Under the pieces are notes generated by a model that saw only the letters and a list, made by a program, of their open reading frames with translations, ran no database searches and had not been told where the DNA came from. Positions 1 through 10,212 of a stretch of DNA of 64,000 nt are shown here, one piece after another (the first letter of the stretch is position 1; each line of letters begins with the position of its first letter). The stretch covers positions 29,490,133 to 29,554,132 of the forward strand of contig CM067315.1 of assembly GCA_034231615.1 (NCBI GenBank), read 5' to 3'. This stretch comes from Meghimatium bilineatum. Its lineage: Eukaryota; Mollusca; Gastropoda; Stylommatophora; Philomycidae. The position numbers and the translations under genes are program-made.

Positions 1-300
1 AACCTATAGAGGGCTGGTAAAGCCTTGGTGAACCGCACCGAGATAAGAAAAGACAGGATTGAATTGATTAGAGCAGTCATAGATGCCCTACGAGGAGGAA
101 GTCGAACGAAACAATGTGCATATTCAGAGAATGGTAGAAATGGGAGTGACTAGAGGTGGTGGAAGAAAGTGCTCCCTCTCCGGAAATATCAGAACACGTA
201 ATCAGCAACTGACTGGGACACTGAGCTTATACACTTTTAGATGGCTGACGGAACGGCAAGCAGAGCATATATGGGTATGCCCCCAGTGCTGTGACACTTG
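1..300 (+). mobile_element. LINE 3' fragment, RNase H-tail region
   Basis: Conceptual translation gives a block with RMVEMGVTRGGGRK, then NQQLTGTLSLYTFRWLTER and an ending IWVCPQCC. The same block recurs at 10990-11265 and 11960-12185 and, more distantly, at 30965-31201. It resembles the region just downstream of the RNase H domain in invertebrate LINE polyproteins. One frame change separates the part upstream of position 83 from the rest. The fragment starts at or before the window edge, so its 5' extent is unknown. Dead copy; LINE clade not assigned. Confidence 0.7.
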
Positions 301-984
301 TTGGACTTCCGGTTCAAGATGGCGTCCTGATAAGTCGTGTTTCACATTCCTGTGGATTTGTGACAATTGTGATTTCATTTTCTTGAATTGGAACCCGTTG
401 TGGTAGTCAGCGTTAAAACTACTATGTCTCGATGTGCTGGCGTAGTGCTTAAGCTGACTGGTACATTGCGTGTGCTGATTAGTGTTTACACATTTTTCTT
501 TCATCCCATAGTCAATATGGTAGTCACTTTAATTAACCTTATCTATACATATAAATATTAATTGTTTCTTCCAATTCTAAAGCAAGCACACTGACAACTT
601 GACTGTATCAGTTAGAAAACAACTAGACTACCATAACACTAACTGCGCCTCTGCAATTCTAGCTGTATCGACTACTCCAACACTAACAGCACCAATCCAG
701 CGCTAACAGTATTGACCACCTCAACGCTAGCGGTATCGACTACCACAACACTAACTATACCACCCCAACGCTAGGGTTATCAACTACCACTTTACTAACT
801 GCACGATCTCAATGCTAGCGATATCAACTACCCCAGCACTAATAATATTGATAAAGAAAAATAAACCAGAAAAAGTTTGCAGATCTATGACCTAATGATT
901 TAATATAAGTGCATCAGAATTATGTACATTTGTTCATCTTTCATTCACTTGGAACATACTTATATCTGAAGTATTGTTTCTTCT
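301..984. repeat. Degenerate minisatellite (645-850) in otherwise unannotated DNA
   Basis: Within 645-850 phrases such as 'gtatcgactaccacaacactaac' style units (CAACGCTAGC, TATCGACTACC, ACACTAAC) recur with much divergence, so this is an old tandem array with poorly defined period. I see no gene or RNA in 301-644 or 851-984. Confidence 0.5.
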
Positions 985-1090
985 ATAAACTTGACTGTTT
1001 TGTAACTCATACAGAGGTCTGCTGAGTTTTTCTTTCATTGTTGTTTCTCTGGGCCACTGTGTTTGCGTCAGCATTTAATATTCTGTGCAT
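985..1090 (+). repeat. Dispersed repeat F
   Basis: The segment around TAACTCATACAGAGGTCTGC and TGTTTCTCTGGGCCACTGTG is shared, with divergence, with 20790-20875 and 28400-28558. Class unknown; possibly the end of a larger element. No coding potential seen. Confidence 0.5.
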
Positions 1091-1096
1091 TGCCCA

Positions 1097-1309
1097 AGTG
1101 TTACCGAAGCCCAAAAGAAGAGCATGGAATAGTGACACCTTTTGGGGTAGATTTGACGGTCACATCCCATATACGGTCAAAGTGACCCTGAAGGTGGATG
1201 TGTCAGGCTGAAAGGTGCAGATATTACAGGTACACTATAAACCATGACATTATGCATTCTGTTCTCTAGACTACATCCTGCTAATCTGCAAACGTTTGAA
1301 GAAGAAGAA
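1097..1309 (+). mobile_element. SINE A, degraded, internal deletion
   Basis: Matches the A element over head (GTGTTACCGAAGCCC), the core (GTGGATGTGTCAGGCTGAAAGG) and the 3' end (GACTACATCCTGCTAATCTG then a GAAGAAGAA tail). The part normally holding the GCATGTCGTAA block is missing, so this copy carries an internal deletion. Old copy. Confidence 0.75.
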
Positions 1310-2097
1310 TATGCTCTGCTGTCTGAGGTGCCTGTATACATGGCATTTTGTACATAATATTTGTGAGGTAATTTGTAGAGTATGTCAACTATACTTCATT
1401 GTTGGTTGATTTGTGAGGTAATTTGTAACTATACTTCATTGCTGTATGATTTGTTTCCCCACTGTTTGCTTGCTTGTGATCAACAGGGCTGTGATTCATT
1501 CATGTCTTGTTTGCAGAAGCTTGTTTTTCTTGTACATTGATACTTTTTTGCAAGATTGTCCAGAATTGTTTTGTAAGCAGTAATTATTCTAGAATGGTCC
1601 AATTTTTTTAGTGATCAATGGTGATTTTGATGCCTTCAAAATTGTTTTAATAAAACGTGTATTGAATATGGTTGTGTTTGTTGCTGTGTTCAAGTGTGGT
1701 AAGTGTTAAATAGATTAATCCTTTTTTTCTGTGAAGATCTCCCAGATGTAGTGACTAATTCGTTTGATGCATGCTGAAAAGGTCACTGGTTTGAATCCTT
1801 CTCACGTTTACAAATAGGATTTTTTTGTAAACGTGAACCCTGGTTATTACTTGAAGCTACGGACTTGCGTGCTATGAGTGGTACACAGCAGGCAGCATGC
1901 CACTTCATTGAGAGGGGCAGATCATATATGAAGTAAACAGAGTACAAAGAAGTCAATTCTCTATACCTTTTCAGCCTTTTATCCACATGAAGCCTCAAGA
2001 TTGTGAGAAAGTCAGATCTACCACAGGAGTAGAAAAATGTCTAGCTTGTAACAGTGCTTTCTGCTGCCATATCATTTGAAACAGCCAATTGGACTGT
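1310..2097. other. Mostly unannotated DNA with a small duplication and a tRNA-like box pair
   Basis: A ~50-bp direct duplication of TTGTGAGGTAATTTGTA lies at 1361-1440. At about 1748-1803 TAGTGACTAATTCG followed by GGTTTGAATCC resembles pol III A and B boxes, perhaps a decayed tRNA-derived SINE head. No gene seen. Confidence 0.35.
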
Positions 2098-2243
2098 CTT
2101 CTTCAGTGTTCATTCTCATACTCCCGTTGGATCTCTCTTACAGGAGAACAATGGATCTACTAGATTTACAGGCATTCCAGAGAATGGAAGTGTATTGTGT
2201 CGCTGCTTTATTTGTACATATGGTCCAACATATCCATCTTTAA
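2098..2243 (-). mobile_element. SINE B
   Basis: Reverse-strand B copy: TTCTTCAGTGTTCATTCTCA at its 3' end (tail side), CCAGAGAATGGAAGTG, then the core complement ending near CATATCCATCTTTAAC. Moderately diverged. Confidence 0.75.
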
Positions 2244-2566
2244 CATACAGACTAAAATTCTCAATAATTTCTATTTTCTCAAGTAATGTCTTAGAAATAG
2301 TAAAAACAGTAATATGTAAGTGGAAGTTCATCTTTATGAAGTGGGCTTCTGTGAAAGCTAATCTCCACGATAGAAACCTAAAACAACTACAATGTCCAGC
2401 ATCCGCAACCATGGTTAGCTTTAAGCCTGGTGATCAGCAGGAAGGTACAGAAACAAACAAGTTCTCCTGTACGGGGTTGGCCAACTATACCAGTGATATG
2501 GTTATAGACCCCCACCGTTCAGTGGAAGTGATAAAAAAGACTTAATGTATTAGTTACCAATGGCAA

Positions 2567-2708
2567 ATTGGATGTCTCGGGTCATTAACTCAACAAAAAA
2601 AAACGGCAAAACAATGCATTAACATTCTCTGAACTACATTCCGCTGGAAATCTAGGAGTACCATTGTCTTGCTATAAAAGAGATCCGGTGGGAGTTTGAG
2701 AATGAAAA
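2567..2708 (+). mobile_element. SINE B
   Basis: Forward B copy starting at TTGGATGTCTCGGGTCATTA, with CATTCTCTGAACTACATTCC and ending GGGAGTTTGAGAATGAA. It lies about 320 bp downstream of the opposite-facing B copy at 2098-2243. Confidence 0.7.
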
Positions 2709-3224
2709 TCATTTTTAAAAAACTCCACAACCTGACATTGGAAACAAAAGTGTACAACTCACGCTCCTCCCTCTGTGCGCTATCATCAGAACAATCTTTG
2801 ACATAGAAAAAAGTAAATTTCATATTATCTCAAATAAAAATAGGAGTAGGACATGGATGTATTTTATCATTAAACCTATTTAACACCTGCACATGAGGCA
2901 TTTTTAAATAGACAGAGGAAATTCTAGGACCTACGTTCAGTGGGAAAATTTGGTACATTACGGGGAGATGTGTCCACGTTTTTAACGAAACAAACGTTAG
3001 ATTATTTACTGAAACAGTGTTGCGCGCTGAGGAACCCCCCTCCCGAAATTACCACGGGGAGGGGTGGCTTTCAGTGTGTTGCGCGCTTTCGATTCATCAA
3101 CAGCAAAAGTTGCGACTTTTTAATCTTTGAGTCACGATAACGAAAGCAGTACACTTAATTTTTTTAAGTTGGAATGTGGACACATCATCCCATAATGAAC
3201 CGAAAATGTTTAATCTTTGGTGTG
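2709..3224. other. Unannotated DNA
   Basis: No gene recognised. A short duplication of GTGTTGCGCGCT (3019 and 3077 areas) brackets a C-run/G-run pair, CCCCCCTCCC and GGGGAGGGG, which could form a hairpin. Confidence 0.4.
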
Positions 3225-3345
3225 TATGACAGTCTACTTAGTAGGAAATAGACAGATACTACAACAAGTAGATCATTACCAATATCTTCGATACAGAATC
3301 ACAAATGATGGTAGATGTGAAACAGAAGTAAAAAGTAGAATTCAT
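3225..3345 (+). mobile_element. LINE fragment, RT C-terminal part, left half
   Basis: Plus-strand translation reads QQVDHYQYLRYRITNDG then CETEVKSRI, matching the conserved block after the RT palm domain of many LINEs (V.FEYLG..I..DG....E...RI). It stops at 3345 where an opposite-strand LINE tail begins and appears to resume near 3885. Confidence 0.65.
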
Positions 3346-3890
3346 TCATTTTCCTTTTGCTCTGACGTTAGCGCATAGGGCAGAGGTCAGATCTCTCCAA
3401 TTCTGTCTGTTTGAAGCTATTCTGTGCAGTTCTTGAATAGTATGAATATTTGTTGTTTTCCTTTCTCTAAGTATTGTTCTTCTGTGTGTTTCTTTTGGTT
3501 TACCCCTTGCTCTTTTGCCTGTAGGTATCCATTCAAGAGAATGGTAGTCTATTCTGTTGGTGTCTGCTCGTAGGACATGCCCGATGAAGGACCAACGGCG
3601 TTTCCTGATAACATCTGTGATGAAATTTTGATGTGTCTCTTCTCTGATTTTATCATTCGATTTGAATTCACTCCATTGGGTGTTAGTTATCCTACGAAGA
3701 CATTTGTTCCGGTAGTGACGTCCGTTGATGGAGGCTGTTTCTATAATCAAGTCTGGGTCACTCCGTCGATCGTTGGATTAATCAACTAACATCGTAAAGT
3801 CCAGACCGATTTGTGTAACAGAAATCAGTTCATTCCAATTCTTTTTGATTCAAACGAATTATTTTGTGACAAACTGTGTATTACAACATC
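3346..3890 (-). mobile_element. LINE 3' end inserted within another LINE
   Basis: A 134-codon minus-strand frame (3346-3750) contains RNKCLRRITNTQWSEF, RKRRWSFIGHVLRAD, KRARGKPKETHRR and NRQNWRDLTSALC, the usual C-terminal tail of LINE ORF2 proteins. The ORF ends at a stop followed by an AATG-rich tail. The same family recurs at 37680-38205. It interrupts a plus-strand LINE; similar TAGAAT motifs at the two edges may be the remains of a TSD. Confidence 0.75.
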
Positions 3891-4410
3891 GGAAAAATAG
3901 AATAGGAATGGCTAAAAGTACTTTCAGTGACATGAAGAAAATATTAACTTCCAAATAAATCACAAAATAAGCATATGAATTGTATAGTGCTGCACCTGCT
4001 TTACATTAATGTATGGTTCAGATATATGGACAATGAACAAATATTTATCAACCAAAAATAAGACAGAATTGGTTCCTTTTATGTGTGGATATTTAGAAGA
4101 ATAGGGAGAACATAAAGGAAAGAGAAGAAAACAAAGAGGTTCTAATAACACTTAATATGAAAAAAGAATTATTAAAGGAAATACAGATCAAGCTCATAAA
4201 ATATTTGGACTAATTAAAAGACATGACACCTTGTTGAAGACATTACTTGAGGGTACAGTCGAAGGGAGGCAGAGATACAAGTGGGAGATTAACATCACAA
4301 GATGGGCAGGTTACAGTCTAGCAAAGTGCACCACCAAAACTAGAAAAAGGGGGATGTTGGAGGTCTGTTGCAGCCAACATTCATTGTGGAACTAATACTT
4401 GATGATGATA
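3885..4410 (+). mobile_element. LINE fragment, right half, with (TGA)n tail
   Basis: Translation pieces include RIGMAKSTFSDMKKILTSK, then LLKTLLEGTVEGRQRYKWE and RWAGYSLAKCTTKTRKR, followed by a TGATGATGATAATGATGAT tail. Several stops and frame changes; dead. Its last ~170 bp closely match the truncated insertion at 5262-5456. Confidence 0.75.
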
Positions 4411-4413
4411 ATG

Positions 4414-4665
4414 ATGATTTTTTTATAAGTATAAGTTTTATAAGTTTTTTATAAGTTTTAAGTATAAGTTTTATAAGTTTTTTATAAGTTTTAAGTATAA
4501 GTTTTATAAGTTTTTTTATAAGTTTTGAGTATAAGTTTTATAAGTTTTTTATAAGTATAAGTTTTAAGTATAAGTTTTATAAGTTTTTTATAAGTATAAG
4601 TTTTAAGTATAAGTATTTTATAAGTATAAGTTTTAAGTATAAGTTTTATAAGTTTTTTATAAGTA
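4414..4665. repeat. AT-rich tandem repeat (ATAAGTTTT family)
   Basis: Repeats of TATAAGTTTTATAAGTTTTT and AAGTATAAGTTTT in irregular order. It begins immediately after the LINE TGA-rich tail, so it may have expanded from the tail or its target. Confidence 0.85.
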
Positions 4666-4762
4666 TTTATTTCTTGCCTAAATCATACTCTGATGTGTTC
4701 TTTAGAATCTTTATTCTGCGTACACCGTCATGTCATAATACAATATTAATTCTGGTCGTCAA

Positions 4763-4926
4763 CTCTTCTTCTTCTGCGTTCATTCTCAAACTCCCGTTGG
4801 ATTTCTCTTGTAACAGGACAATGCTCCTACAAGATTTCCAGTTGAATATAGTCCAGAGAATGGAAATGCGTTGTGTTGCCGTTTTATTTGCGCCAATGGC
4901 CCAACACATCCGTCTTCGGCAGAGGT
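4763..4926 (-). mobile_element. SINE B, near full length
   Basis: Reverse B copy from CTTCTTCTGCGTTCATTCTC through CCAGAGAATGGAAATGCG to CATCCGTCTTCGGCAGA, the complement of the B start TCCGCCGAAGAC. Length fits the TSD-defined B element (159-166 bp). Confidence 0.85.
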
Positions 4927-5261
4927 CGTCAACTCAACTGCAACAATTTTCATTTTTAGTGAAACAAGAAAAGCAACGATATAACTTATATGACGTGACT
5001 TTTCTTGCAGTTGTCTCCCATTGAACGATGATTATTTCAAGTCTGCCGAAATCACGCACGCTGTTGGAAATATAGATTGCTTTGTTTTGATGTCCATGAA
5101 CTACGAGCTAATTGCTCTTACTCCCTATGTATATTACATTGGAGTGGTTTCTCAAAGCTGTCTTTCATAAAATGTCAAAACGGACTTCCTTTCGTAATGA
5201 CTAAGCTGTTCTCCTTGCGTTTATGAAGTATTTTTTTTTAATGGGTACTATCCCAGCAAAA

Positions 5262-5456
5262 AGAAGACATTACTTGAGGGTAAAGTCAAAGGGAAGCGAA
5301 CAAGAGGTAGGCAGAGATACAAGTGGGAGAGTAACATCACACAATGGACAGGTTACAGTCTAGCAGAGTGCACCACCAAGACAAGAGACAGGAGATGTTG
5401 GAGATACATTGCAGCTAACCTTCGTTGCGGAGATGGCACTTAATGATGATGATGAT
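5262..5456 (+). mobile_element. 5'-truncated LINE insertion with TSD
   Basis: Carries the same LINE tail as 4210-4400 (KTLLEGKVKGKRTRGRQRYK, WTGYSLAECTTKTRDR, RWRYIAANLRCGDGT) and a (GAT)n tail. CAGCAAAA at 5254-5261 repeats at 5459-5466, with one mismatch if extended to 12 bp, which supports target-primed insertion of a severely truncated copy. Confidence 0.85.
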
Positions 5457-5466
5457 CACAGCAAAA

Positions 5467-5679
5467 GGGTCCACTATCAACATTTTTTTATTTAAGAATT
5501 TTTTTAATTTTTTAAAATTATAAAATACAAAATGGCAAGCGTGTGTTATTTTGAGAACCCCAGGAATTGGAGAAGTTTTTCTGAGCTTTCTTTCGTACCC
5601 GGGAGATTTTAGCTTTCGGCTAGTGCAATGCCTATTGAAGGAGCCTTCTACTCAGAGGGTTCTATAATTGTATAGATGG
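5467..5679. other. Unannotated DNA
   Basis: AT-rich stretch, no feature recognised. Confidence 0.5.
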
Positions 5680-5800
5680 CATGCTACAAAGCTTCTATAA
5701 GAGAGCCTCAATATAACGGCATGTCATCTACTAAAGTTTTCTGTTGCATGGGTGGTTTGTCTAGTGGGGGCCATTGATGGGACCCACAGGCGCAACCGTA
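5680..5800 (+). repeat. Dispersed repeat H
   Basis: GCTTCTATAAGAG, CTCAATATAACGGCATGTC and GGTTTGTCTAGTGGG are shared in the same order with 23635-23740. Unknown class. The second copy directly abuts a SINE C. Confidence 0.6.
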
Positions 5801-6533
5801 TGCTTATGGCTAACGTAATCGTGAGTTTGTTAGAGATGTAGTAAATCTGTTACAGTCACGCGGACTTCTGCCGGATGCAAACATGTGTGCGCCACCCACT
5901 GCGGGCCTTCATTTGCGCCACCCATGGAGAGTCACATCCACACAACCCTCTTAAATTAAATATCTTGACCTCAAATGACTGATGGGTAATTATAGCCAAT
6001 GAAAATAATTGCGGGAAAATTGTTTCGTTTCTTTTTTCCGCAAAAAAGGTAGGTACGTTTACCGGGATTGAACCTTTAAACGAGATCACTGGAAGTTATC
6101 GCGTTGAATCACATGCTACGAGTTGTACTATTGACAGTCAATATAAGGTAACACTGCTGTGAAACGGAACAACAATAATACTTACGAAGAACACAGGTTT
6201 GTGAAGTACACAGGTTTCACTTGAACACAACAAACTGACTATCACTAAGACGAACTATACTATTGGCAGGCGGTGCGCCGATTCGTTTAAATAGATGGAG
6301 TACATGTGGAGAACTACGAGCTTAATTAAGTCAATCCTATATGCAGTTTGAACATCTTTTCTTTTATTGCATATAGTTCGAACCTGGATAATGAACAAAG
6401 ATTTCGAAAATATAATTATTATATTTCAGATGTGGATAAACAAAAGAATATGAAGAATTTCATAGAAAGTGACAGACAAATAAAGGTCATGAAAAAATAA
6501 TAATGAAAACAGAACTTAGGAAAACATAGGAAT
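5801..6533. other. Unannotated DNA with hairpin-family and tRNA-like traces
   Basis: At 5993-6028 AGCCAATGAAAATAATTGCGG resembles one arm of the hairpin elements at 28312-28374. At about 6056-6115 the minus strand has GGTTCAATCCC, a B-box-like sequence. Nothing coding. Confidence 0.3.
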
Positions 6534-6800
6534 TCTTCTTTGTTCGTTATAAAACTACTGTATGTTAACATGATCTAGTCCAGATATGCTTTGTGTCGTG
6601 GTTTACAGCTTAGCTATGACATGTGTGCTCTTGTCCTGACACATCGAACTTCAGCCTGGCTTTGGGGTCACTTTTACCCTATGTGATATGATACAGCCTA
6701 CTCCACCACAAAACATCCTTAGTCGTCTATGACGACACACATGGAGGGTAAATATTGCTATTATTTGCTTCTTTTTCAGTCTCCGCAACCCATGACACAC
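6534..6800 (-). mobile_element. SINE A
   Basis: Reverse A copy: TTCTTCTTTGTTCGTTATAA, TCTAGTCCAGATATGC, CGTGGTTTACAGCTTAGC, TTCAGCCTGGCTTTGGGGTC and CATCCTTAGTCGTC. Diverged. A second reverse A copy follows within 10 bp. Confidence 0.8.
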
Positions 6801-6807
6801 ACATAGA

Positions 6808-7092
6808 AATTCTTCTTCTTCTGCGTTCGTTCTCAAACTCCTGCATATTAGCAGGATGTAGTCCGGAGAACGGAATGCGTCGTGTCATGGTTTACAGCAT
6901 TGCTGCGATATCTGCGCCTTTCGGCCTGACACATCCGACTTCAGCATGGCTTTGGGTCACTGACCTTATATGAGGGGATGGGACAGCCAACTCATCCCAT
7001 AACCTCCTTAGTCGCATTTTACGACATGCGTGGAAGGTAAACAGTGTTGCTATTCTTTGCTTCCCTTTCTGGCCCCGCAACAAAGGGCGGAT
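6808..7092 (-). mobile_element. SINE A, near full length
   Basis: Reverse A copy close to the family consensus: CTTCTTCTGCGTTCGTTCTC, CAGGATGTAGTCCGGAGAAC, TGACACATCCGACTTCAGC, CATAACCTCCTTAGTCGC and GTAAACAGTGTTGCTATTC. Length about 285 bp, matching TSD-bounded copies. Confidence 0.9.
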
Positions 7093-7879
7093 ACACCTTT
7101 CATAATGCATCTATTTCAGAATAATGATTGCACACTGTAATTTTCTGCTCAGTGGTATTTCGATTCTTCTTCTTTATTTTATTTCACCGGTTGCTATTTT
7201 ATTTTTAACAGCACTTATGATTGCCCCAGACTCACGCATAAATTATAATATGGATATACAGGGTGTCAACAAAGTCACTGTGCACAAAATTACATTGGTG
7301 GGGACACTATGTAATAAGAATTGTAAGTATGTAGTGTGGATTTGTGTGAGGTCAGGGCATAGCGACTTTATAGACACAATATCATCCTCAATCCCATAAT
7401 CCTTCAGAGTCATTGGGGTGTCACTCAGGAAACATGAACACCAAAAGTTCGCCATGCCTCTTTGTTATCAGTTGTTTATTTAAGTCTCGAGAATCTTAAT
7501 CATGTCTAGTCAAGTCTTTAATATTGGCAATTCCTATTTGTCTTTTACTCCCTCTTCTTCTTCACCCTCACCTATTCCATGCAAGATAGTTTTGGAAAGG
7601 GAATCGAGTCTCAACACGTTACCAAACCGTACAAGTTTGCAGCTTCTTACCACTGCCATGAGATGTTCTCATTGGCCTACAAGTGTATTTATTTTGCTTC
7701 TCATGTATATGTTAGTTTTATGTTCTGTTTAATGGATGCACAATATTCGTCTGTAACATTTCTTTTCAAAAGCCTGAAATCTCCTCTCAATTTCCGTTGT
7801 AATTGTTCAACTTATTATTAGAGATTTATATATATTAATTTTCAATGCTTTACTTATTCTACTCTTCTATATGATATTT
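7093..7879. other. Unannotated DNA
   Basis: Several short open frames overlap here (for example 7124-7399 and 7502-7732), but none resembles a known protein or shows repeat-independent support. I see no feature. Confidence 0.4.
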
Positions 7880-8075
7880 CTTCTTCTTCCTCTTCTTCTT
7901 CTTCAGCGTTCGCTCTCAAATAACCACAACGAATATTTCGTGTGATTTCCGCCGGGGAGCGTGAGGTACGTTGTGCTGCAAGTTCCACAGTAGAACTGTG
8001 ATTATTTGCACCCCGGTTGAACACTTTTGGTCAGGACGTCCGAGGTCCAGCACATCCGTTTTCGTCATTCCTTTA
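7880..8075 (-). mobile_element. SINE C-like relative (short form)
   Basis: TTCTTCAGCGTTCGCTCTCA, TTTCGTGTGATTTCCGCCGG, GGAGCGTGAGGTACGTTGTG and CCAGCACATCCGTTTTCG match the 3' third of SINE C, but the tail is (GAA)n as in A and B. It is a mosaic of C body and A/B tail. A similar copy lies at 44875-45015. Confidence 0.7.
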
Positions 8076-8727
8076 TTTCGGGTTTGGTCCCTACTATGTG
8101 GTATTTAATCTGAACATTTCAGCCGAGGTTATTCAAGTCTATTCTTTATTTCTTTGGTAGTGCTTCCATCGCTGCTCATATAAGATCCTAAGTACGAGTA
8201 TTTAAAGGTATCAACTTCTACCAGTTTTTGCCACCATATATATGTAGACTAATGAAACTTTGTGTTGCTATTTTGTTACAATCCAGAAATATGTATTTCA
8301 TATGTTATAATATCACAATCTACTTACAAAATTTGATAGCTACTTGTCCAACTCAAAGCAGACAAGGATTTATTAATTTGCTCGCCGTTTCTTCGTCCAG
8401 ACCTGGTCACAATCTCACGAGACGCGTTAGCAAACTTCATTCTATGCGGTTCTTTAACTGAAATTGGACCTCATTGATGTGTTCGCAAACCATGGCTTCC
8501 CTGATGGAACTTAGGAGACGAATAACATGCATCAAATAAATGGTTTTAGCTAGCTATACATGTCCAAGTAAAGACACATTTTATGATAATAGCTCGGACA
8601 AACGCCATTATTGTGACCAGACCAAATGATATGCATATCGATTGTATTTTATTTTATCTGAGACCGGCGGTTCTCAACCCAGTGGTATGTTGGGTTTCGT
8701 AAATATCTATGAATCAAAGACCATATG
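8076..8727. other. Unannotated DNA with one hAT-like terminus motif
   Basis: GCGGTTCTCAACCC at about 8669 resembles the terminal inverted repeat of hAT transposons, but no partner end was found. No gene seen. Confidence 0.3.
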
Positions 8728-8945
8728 TCTGAAAAGGGAAATGCAACACTATTGCCTGGCATGCGTGTCGTAAGAGGGAACTAAACATATTTTGGTGGTG
8801 GGTTTGTTTGTAAAGTTCTATAGATCCATGTATACGCCCTCGCATGGCCGCTGGGATATGAACTGCCAGTTCAGGGTACAAAGAATAGAGCTACTGTTTC
8901 GTTTCCACTCATGTCGTAAGAGATGAGAAAGGAAAGTTGGGGGAA
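8728..8945 (+). mobile_element. SINE A 5' fragments
   Basis: GGCATGCGTGTCGTAAGAGG near 8758 and CAAAGAATAGAGCTACTG with CTCATGTCGTAAGAG near 8878-8923 are two pieces of the A head. No core or tail follows. Confidence 0.45.
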
Positions 8946-9204
8946 TATGCTGACAATCTATCACATGTGAAAAGTCATCATTGTCTTTGTTTCGACTTCT
9001 TACATTGTCTTCTGTCAAATAGTTCCTATGGGTGACGAAGATATGCAGACAAGATGACATTGCGCTTTTGTGTGGTAGACTTCTAGGTGGTGTGGAATGC
9101 CATCACTACAGTTGTGTCACAAATCTGACAATGTGTCAACTCATCTCAATGATGAATTAGCTGGCCCAGAAGCATAATCCTGGATCCTGTCTCACTGGCT
9201 TCCC

Positions 9205-9720
9205 TTAGTTCGATTACTAAACATGCATACATAACCCTCTTAACACTGGAATCCCTCAGTTCGGTGACTAAACATGCATACATAACCCTCTTAACACTGG
9301 AATCCCTCAGTTCAATGACTAAACATGCATACATAACCCTCTTAACACTGGAATCCCTCAGTTCGATGACTAAACATGCATACATAACCCTCTTAACACT
9401 GGAATCCCTCAGTTCGATGACTAAACATGCATACATAACCCTCTTAACACTGGAATCCCTCAGTTCGATGACTAAACATGCATACATAACCCTCTTAACA
9501 CTGGAATCCCTCAGTTCGGTGGCTAAACATGCGTACATAACCCTCTTAACACTGGAATCCCTCAGTTCGGTGACTAAACATGAACCCCTCAGTTCGGTGA
9601 CTAAACATGCATACATAACCCTCTTAACACTGGAATCCCTCAGTTCAATGACTAAACATGCATGCATAACCCTCTTAACACTGGATTCCCTCAGCTCGGT
9701 GACTAAACATGCATACCCTC
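9205..9720. repeat. 51-bp minisatellite, about 10 copies
   Basis: Unit contains CATAACCCTCTTAACACTGG and AATCCCTCAGTTCGATGAC, with one shortened copy near 9580. Because 51 is a multiple of three, open frames run through it on both strands (9146-9751 minus, 9264-9830 plus). These are phase artefacts, not genes. Confidence 0.95.
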
Positions 9721-9846
9721 TTACATCAACCATGTCTTTGATCAACAGCAAACCTTATGCTGTTGATTGTTCCTTGGCTACTGAACTGAGAATGACCTAC
9801 TCTGCTGTCAAAAAGGGTATGTGCTCTTAAGAACTCTCTGCTCACA

Positions 9847-10212
9847 GCTTCTTCTTCTTTTTCGTACGGCTTGCTGCGGACCATCTGAAATCATTCCGCT
9901 GACCGTCCAGAGAAGGACGTATGAGGGTGATCTGCGTTGTGTCATGTTTTACAGCAAGCTGCGTTATCTACACCTTTCGACCTGACACGTCCGTCTTCAG
10001 CCAGCATTTTATTGGGCCGGGTCGGCATTCCCGTATCTTCGATCCCTAGTACTTGGCCAGGCTACAGCAGTGTTGCTGCACTCCTGTTTCCAGGCCCACT
10101 GCGTAGAAGTGTACCGAGGGTCTTGGCCAGATGTTGTTCGCCGACCCTGATGCTCGACCAGCTATGGAGCGCCGGCCTATGCACTCTAGTGTGCATACCA
10201 TATCTGGGCCCT
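9847..10212 (-). mobile_element. SINE D
   Basis: Reverse copy of an element also present at 30185-30566. From the tail side: CTTCTTCTTTTTCGTACGGC, CGCTGACCGTCCAGAGAAGG, TTGTGTCATGTTTTACAGC, CCTGACACGTCCGTCTTCAG, then a GC-richer 5' part with CTTGGCCAGGCTACAGCAG. The core is shared with SINE A; the 5' part is different and resembles part of SINE C. Confidence 0.85.

Noticed and set aside
2054-2545. 163-residue plus-strand frame as a gene
   Set aside because: It starts near and runs through reverse SINE B (2098-2243), and the remainder has no recognisable domain.
7502-7821. Overlapping 76- and 80-residue frames with hydrophobic stretches
   Set aside because: Two frames open over the same AT-rich DNA, no family resemblance, no splice or promoter support.
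9146-9751. 201-residue repeat protein
   Set aside because: 51-bp minisatellite artefact; the opposite strand is equally open.
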